Shown piece after piece: positions 59,664 through 64,000 of a DNA stretch of 64,000 bases. The notes under the pieces were generated by a model. It had not been told where the DNA came from. It ran no database searches and saw only the letters and a program-made list of their open reading frames with translations. The DNA is from Ctenopharyngodon idella (Eukaryota > Chordata > Actinopteri > Cypriniformes > Xenocyprididae), in contig NC_067220.1 of the NCBI RefSeq assembly GCF_019924925.1, positions 1,798,001-1,862,000 on the forward strand. Reading direction: 5' to 3'. How positions within the stretch are numbered: the first letter of the stretch is position 1; every line of letters begins with the position of its first letter. A program made the translations under genes and the position numbers.

Positions 59664-60449
59664 TGTATAGATTGGACCATGGAGGAGATATCAGGATCAG
59701 ACCAGGATTGCGAAAATGTAAGTCCTGTCTTTCTCTCTTTCTCTCTCTCTCTACACATATACACACACACACACACACATGCATACGCATCATTATGAGA
59801 ACATTCCATGTGGATAATGATTTCTACTAACTGTATATTCTACCAATCATTGAAAGAAAAATACATCTGTGCATATTTAACAATGTCATTGATGTTCTCC
59901 TCTCTCTTTTTGTGTTCAGATGCCTGTGATCTCACACTGGATCCAAACACAGCACACACTCAACTCATCCTGTCTGAGGACAACAGAAAAACAACATTTG
60001 TGAAGGAGCATCAGTCATATGCTGATCATCCAGAGAGATTTGAGAACCAAGAGCAGGTTTTGTGTCGAGAGAGTCTGACTGGACGCTGTTACTGGGAGGT
60101 TAAATGGAGTGGATCCGGTCATGTAGCAGTGGCATATAAAGGAATCAGCAGGAAAAGTGGGATTGACTGTTGGTTTGGACTCAATGAACAGTCCTGGAGT
60201 ATGTACTGTTCTGATATGAATTACACTGTCTGGTTCAATAATAACAGCACTGATGTATCTGGCCCTTCAGCCCGCTCTGGTAGAATAGGCATCTTTCTGG
60301 ATGTGTCGGCCGGCACTCTGTCCTTCTACAACGTCTCTGACACACACACACTCACACACATACACACATTCAACACCACATTCACTGAACCCCTCTATGC
60401 TGGATTTGGGGTTTATCCTGAATCTTCAGTGTCTCTGTGTCAGATTTAA
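52928..60449 (+). CDS. NLR-C (NLRC3-like) receptor: FISNA-NACHT-LRR-B30.2, complete
   Basis: Six coding exons join to about 975 aa: 52928-53070, 56413-58272, 58406-58579, 58674-58847, 59671-59717 and 59920-60449. Exon sizes match those of the 19.5-kb gene except the NACHT exon (1860 against 1851 bp). Seen: MHHCEEIKEDRKEKEEY start, FISNA (about 90-163), Walker A GIAGIGKT (178-185), a Walker B FDGLDES, ITSRP, two LRR modules, the linker LDHGGDIRIRPGLRKY, and B30.2 with LDPNT, GRCYWEVKW, SAGTLSFY and a terminal LCQI-TAA. The first LRR exon (58406) was found by its splice sites and phase. An in-frame ATG at 56348 precedes the NACHT exon, but it lies in the intron and the paralogue has a stop there, so the 52928 start is preferred. 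The protein is a presumed cytosolic immune sensor with unknown ligand. The B30.2 surface differs from that of the sister gene at scattered residues, as expected for recognition domains. Confidence 0.93.
53340..54520. repeat. Cluster of the locus-wide repeat family, in intron 1
   Basis: The cluster contains AGTCACCATCATGGTGAC (53355), the GTTTAGATTGATCTGCTGAT segment (53597), GTCAAGGGTCAAGAGC (53951), ATCAATGGTGACATCAAAC (53992) and GCTGAAGAGTAGAGCC (54445). Matching pieces occur at 1.1-1.85, 30.0, 30.9-31.05, 33.8 and 34.4 kb. Confidence 0.6.
54521..55435. other. Intron 1 of NLR-C gene; repeat debris
   Basis: About 54970-55130 may be a decayed LINE 3' segment (GGGAGTTAGAACCCACCACC region). 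Otherwise no recognisable element or exon was found. Confidence 0.35.
55444..55696. mobile_element. hAT-type non-autonomous element (253 bp)
   Basis: The inverted ends are GGTAACACTTTAGTATAGGG at the left and AAAATAAAGTGTTAGC at the right. Perfect 8-bp duplications ATTATCTT lie at 55436-55443 and 55697-55704. Confidence 0.88.
55735..56245. mobile_element. Element with AGCC(C/T)-GTTTCCACC-type inverted ends
   Basis: The left end AGCCTCGTTTTCACC mirrors the right end GGTGGAAACAGGGCT. The adjacent blocks GGTTCCAGGAACTG and CCTAGTTCCTGGGGAA are related in inverse too. A 3-bp ATA on each side could be a Harbinger-type duplication. The ORF over it is not a known protein. Confidence 0.5.
58312..58340. 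repeat. Poly(A) run
   Basis: An A-run of about 29 bp lies in the intron between the NACHT and first LRR exons. The shorter counterpart intron at 22.2 kb lacks it. Confidence 0.9.
58848..59630. other. Intron 4 of NLR-C gene
   Basis: The first ~200 bp are paralogous to the same intron of the 19.5-kb gene (GGTCACCTAAGAG, TTGCTA/ATGAAATATTTT). The rest shows no further LRR exon. Confidence 0.55.
59631..59662. repeat. (GT)n microsatellite beside linker exon
   Basis: The GT run ends 8 bp before the 47-bp linker exon at 59671, so it occupies the polypyrimidine and branch region. Confidence 0.9.
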
Positions 60450-60815
60450 CAACCTGCTGTGATGAACCACAGAGACACATTTCCCCCTCAGAGTAAAAAA
60501 AAACACAAAGGTTATTGAGATTTCAAATCTTTTCATTGCAACTGTCTCACAATTGTGACATCAACTAATAGTCACAAGTGCAAAAAAATAAAGTTTCAGT
60601 TGTGAGCTATAGTCACATTGTAATGTATGAGGTCGCTTTGTGAAAAATAAGTCACATTGTAATATAAATTTGCAGTGTGAGAAGTAGTTGCAGATCTGAG
60701 ATTTAAAGTCACATTGTATGATATAAAGTCACAATTACCAGAAATAAATTCTCAAATTATGAGATACAAAGTCACAGTTGCAAGAAAATGAATGAATCAA
60801 ATTCTGCTGTTCACA
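60450..60815 (+). other. 3' flank of NLR-C gene with polyadenylation signal
   Basis: AATAAA at 60587-60592 lies about 140 bp after the stop. The flank is a run of diverged short repeats (AGTCACATTGTAAT, GTGAGATACAAAGTCAC). A shorter version follows the gene at 25.3 kb. Confidence 0.5.
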
Positions 60816-63560
60816 GGGATATTAATCATTGCCAATTAAATATAGAGCAGTAGACTTTGGCTGTGTTTCACTCTTTTGAATACAGTGGTGTTCAGCGCAT
60901 CAACAATGTTCCCCGTCAATGAGTTATAGAGAGCAACTTCCACAGGTGCAAATAAGAGATGTGATTGTCAGATGTTCTGTCATATTGCTAATGTAACTGA
61001 TATAGAAATTATATTGTTAAATATATTGAGTAGAATGATGGCTGCTGGCTGCAATGGCTGCTGGAAAAAATGCTTTGGTGGAGTGGACAAAGCTTAATGT
61101 TATGAAGTGACTAGAATACTTTTTGTGCACAAAAACAAAAAAAAAATTCCAACTTTATTCAACAATCTCTTCTCTTCTGTGTCATTGTTCTACGCTGTTT
61201 ACATCCAGTGCTTTCAGGTTCTATGTCAGACTGCCAGCTCATTATTGGCCGGCTCCTGCGTCAACATCACACGCATACGTCGTGCTGCTCACATGTGCAG
61301 CGGCAGCCAATAATGAGCAGCCGTTCATACGTAATCTTCTCTGGACCTTGAAAGTGGTCGTTAAATTGCTGTCTATGGATGAGTCATATACCTCACGGAT
61401 TTCATCAAAAATATCTTAATTTGTCTTCTGAAGATGAATGAAGGTCTTACTGCTGTGGAATGACATGAGGGTGAGTAATTAATGACAGAAATTTCATTTT
61501 TGGGTGAACTAACCCTTTAACTCATGTTTATAATGTTATTTTAATTAACTTATTAGTTTTTGTAATTTTACTATTTGAGTTATATTTTTATCTTTTATCT
61601 AAATGTGGGTGGTCATATTGTACGTTTACTAGACAGAACATGTGGGGCTTTTTTATATCAAGTATGTTTTCTATTTTATACCATTTTCTTGTTTAAAGCA
61701 ATCTTTTTCACTTAATTTGTGTTTGTTTTTGCATTGGGGACCTTTTTGCTCCATGATTGCATAGGAGAGACAGGACATTTAAGGGTGTTTCACCCCGTGT
61801 TTAAGGGACCAATGCCACTCAACATCTACACAACGCAGAAGATGTAGTTTCTTCTAACTGGTTTTGTGAACTCCAGCTACATCAGTCACACTTGTCATCA
61901 TGATCCACCAGTTACACTAAATGAATGAATTACTGAACCCTTCACAATATTTTGTGAAGGCTCACACAGTCATGATGAACTATCACAGAATAATGCTTCT
62001 TACACGCTCTGTTAGACAGGGGAGATTATGTTGATCCATTTGAGGTAATTGAGCTTTTATATTTCATTTATTAAATGCAAAGGTTTTTATCAAAAGGGGA
62101 AATAATGTTTATGGAAATAAGGTTAATGTTTCATTACTTCTTCATTAGTTAATTGTTTTGTTATTCTGATTTTTGTCACTCCTTCTATGAATGGTTTGAA
62201 TGCAGGACACAGGTATCAGGTATCATTTGTTGTTATTGTGTGAATCAGTGGAGACTTTAGTGAATCAAAGGTGATGGTCTGTAGAAACACTCTGGCTCTT
62301 CATTTGTTGTGATCTTATAAAAGCTACTGTAGATGTCCTCACTGTTTCAGAGGATCCACAGGCTCAATTTCATCCTGATGGATTGTCAGCAATTGTTAAG
62401 TCAGTGTGTTTTTCCTTGATCATTTACATTTAATCATTTAGCATGATCAATGGAATGGATTTCTCAAAACATTTGGTCAGTTAATCTAAAAATGTGCTTC
62501 ATATAGGAAGAGCTAAATGAAACCTCCAGGTTTTATTCTACTAAACAACCGATAACATGACTGAATCAGTCTGACTTCAGTAGATTGCAGTAGTGGAAGC
62601 AACAGGTGAAAATGTCTCTTTACTGTAACATCTGCAGTGTAACACTGGGTTACTGGATTTCTTCAATAAATCTTTGCACACTGTGGACAGACGTCACACT
62701 CACACACTGTCTGCTCCATTTCATGTGTCTTTCTGATTTCTCAGTCTGTTTTCATTCTTCATCTACATTGGTTCCTCTCTCATGTCCTGAATGGATGTGT
62801 TGTTGGAGTCTCTGCTGCTGGACGGGGGTCTCTGTGAGTCTATGTGTCCAGGACAGTCATCTCTCTGTGGGACACGGCTGGAGTCTGTCTGGATCATCTG
62901 ACCGCTGTGAGCCGTGACTGAGAGAAACGTCTGACACACACGAGGGACGCATGGAACGACTGCAAGTTATAACACACGCACGCAGGTGACTATTTGACCA
63001 CAAGCAGATCTGTCAACTCAAACTAATTTAATTCTTCTTTTGCCATGTTTTACCCCAGACAAATGGGTGAAAAAAAAAAAAAAAAAAAAAAAACATTTTG
63101 AAGGATGATAACTGATCCATTTCTGAAAGCTCTGATGATATTAAATGGATTCTCTGTATGTGTCATAATGATACTGTACAGTAATTGAGGACATCAGAAC
63201 ACATGCTGATCAAGAAATGGGATGGGGGAAAATATCTTAGGCCAACTTTTAATGTTGGCTTGATAAAAATCATGATTTTTAATCAAGATTATGCTTTATC
63301 AGCAAAACAGCTATTATTTAACTTATTAAACCACATGATTTTTTCCTTGTGTTTTGTTCCTTTTGTTTAATTTCCATTCATACTGCCTGTGTGTGTTCAG
63401 TCACTGCTATGGTAAGTACCTGAGACTGTGTTGATGCTCTGCGCCACAGAGGGAGCGCGATTTTATTTTTTATTTTTTTACACTCTGACGTGCACAAACC
63501 AGATAAAGCTCTCAAAAACGCCCCTCTGTTTATGACCCCGCCCACTGATCTGGTAACTCC
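60816..63560. other. Intergenic; no gene seen
   Basis: About 61430-61520 is the end of a TTAA-type MITE (TTTTTGGGTGAACTAACCCTTTAA). A poly(A) run lies at 63069-63093. The + strand ORFs at 61.1-61.4 and 62.6-62.9 kb show no family signature. Confidence 0.5.
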
Positions 63561-63589
63561 TATCACTTTCCTGCAGAGACCTGTACTTG

Positions 63590-63682
63590 GGGTGGGTGGA
63601 GTTAAAACGAAAGTGAAAGAAGAAAATAAGCTACTACGCCATTCGGAAGCCATTTTGTTTAAACGGCTGCATATTTTGTGGT
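63590..63682 (+). promoter_or_regulatory. Third NLR-type promoter module with ISRE-like site and splice donor
   Basis: GAAAGTGAAAG at 63609-63619 fits the GAAANNGAAA interferon-regulatory-factor consensus, continuing as AAGAAAATAAG. It is followed by an AAGCCATTTTGTTTAAACGG stretch and a splice donor GTG|GTAAGTTAAG (exon end 63680), which is laid out like the 14.3- and 51.9-kb modules. This is probably the start of another gene that continues beyond the window. The downstream gene itself is not visible. Confidence 0.5.
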
Positions 63683-64000
63683 AAGTTAAGAACTTATTCT
63701 TCATGTAAACTATCAGTCATATAAAGCGAGCTGCTATTTAGGTTTGTGTTCCTTATGTTTCGACAGTTTAACTGTCCGCACGAACACGGGTATTTCCAAA
63801 ACTTTCATGTGGTTTGGCCGTTCGTCTACACGCAAGCGCAGTATCCAGTAACCGAAACCAAACTTTTTTGAAAACTCTGGCCAGGGTGAAGATTTTTAGA
63901 AACTCCGGTTACAGCGTTGTCGTGTAGACGGTCAAACTGGAGATTTTTGCCATACATATATAGATCTCCTTTGTTTACGTGAGGCGAGTGCAATGAAGGA

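Noticed and set aside
59510..59830. ORFs around 59.6 kb
   Set aside because: They are driven by the GT/CA runs; only the 47-bp linker exon is supported there.
62606..62917. 103-codon ORF as a host gene
   Set aside because: It has low-complexity composition, no domain and no splice context.

Overview
The window is AT-rich, intron-rich vertebrate DNA from a teleost, most likely a cyprinid. The evidence is the fish-specific FISNA-NACHT receptors with C-terminal B30.2 domains, dense small hAT-type and TTAA-flanked elements, a THAP-like repeat ORF, and long GT/CA microsatellites. Nothing looks bacterial or viral. All recognisable host genes lie on the + strand and are split by introns, so each is described as a chain of exons placed by splice sites and reading phase.

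Layout: (1) 1-2.9 kb is repeat-derived. (2) 2.9-6.0 kb holds the 3' half of an NLR-C gene (two LRR exons, a 47-bp linker exon, a B30.2 exon); its NACHT exon must lie upstream of the window. (3) 9.8-12.3 kb holds the last five exons of a gamma-glutamyltransferase (GGT) gene, as a truncated and frameshifted pseudogene. (4) 13.96-25.25 kb holds a complete NLR-C gene: promoter with non-coding exon, short first coding exon, FISNA-NACHT exon, two LRR exons, linker, B30.2; about 972 aa. (5) 25.3-34.6 kb is repeats plus two small NLR-N-terminus-like exon remnants (29.2 and 29.8 kb), a gag-like remnant and a THAP-like ORF. (6) 34.7-49.4 kb holds a GGT gene whose 12 recognised exons are open; its first coding ATG must sit in an unidentified exon upstream. 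Its introns hold several transposons. (7) 51.5-60.45 kb holds a second complete NLR-C gene, about 975 aa. (8) Near 63.6 kb lies a third promoter-like module with an intact interferon-type element and a splice donor, pointing to another gene beyond the window.

The main structural message is a tandem segmental duplication. The stretch from about 9.65 to 25.4 kb (GGT 3' half plus NLR) is paralogous to that from about 43.6 to 60.6 kb. In the first unit the GGT gene lost its 5' exons and decayed. In the second it stayed intact and acquired several transposons, whose empty sites can still be read in the first unit.

NLR-C proteins of this type are inferred cytosolic sensors (NACHT ATPase plus LRR plus B30.2 recognition surface). 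GGT is a cell-surface enzyme of glutathione breakdown. Nothing in the sequence shows a functional link beyond joint duplication.
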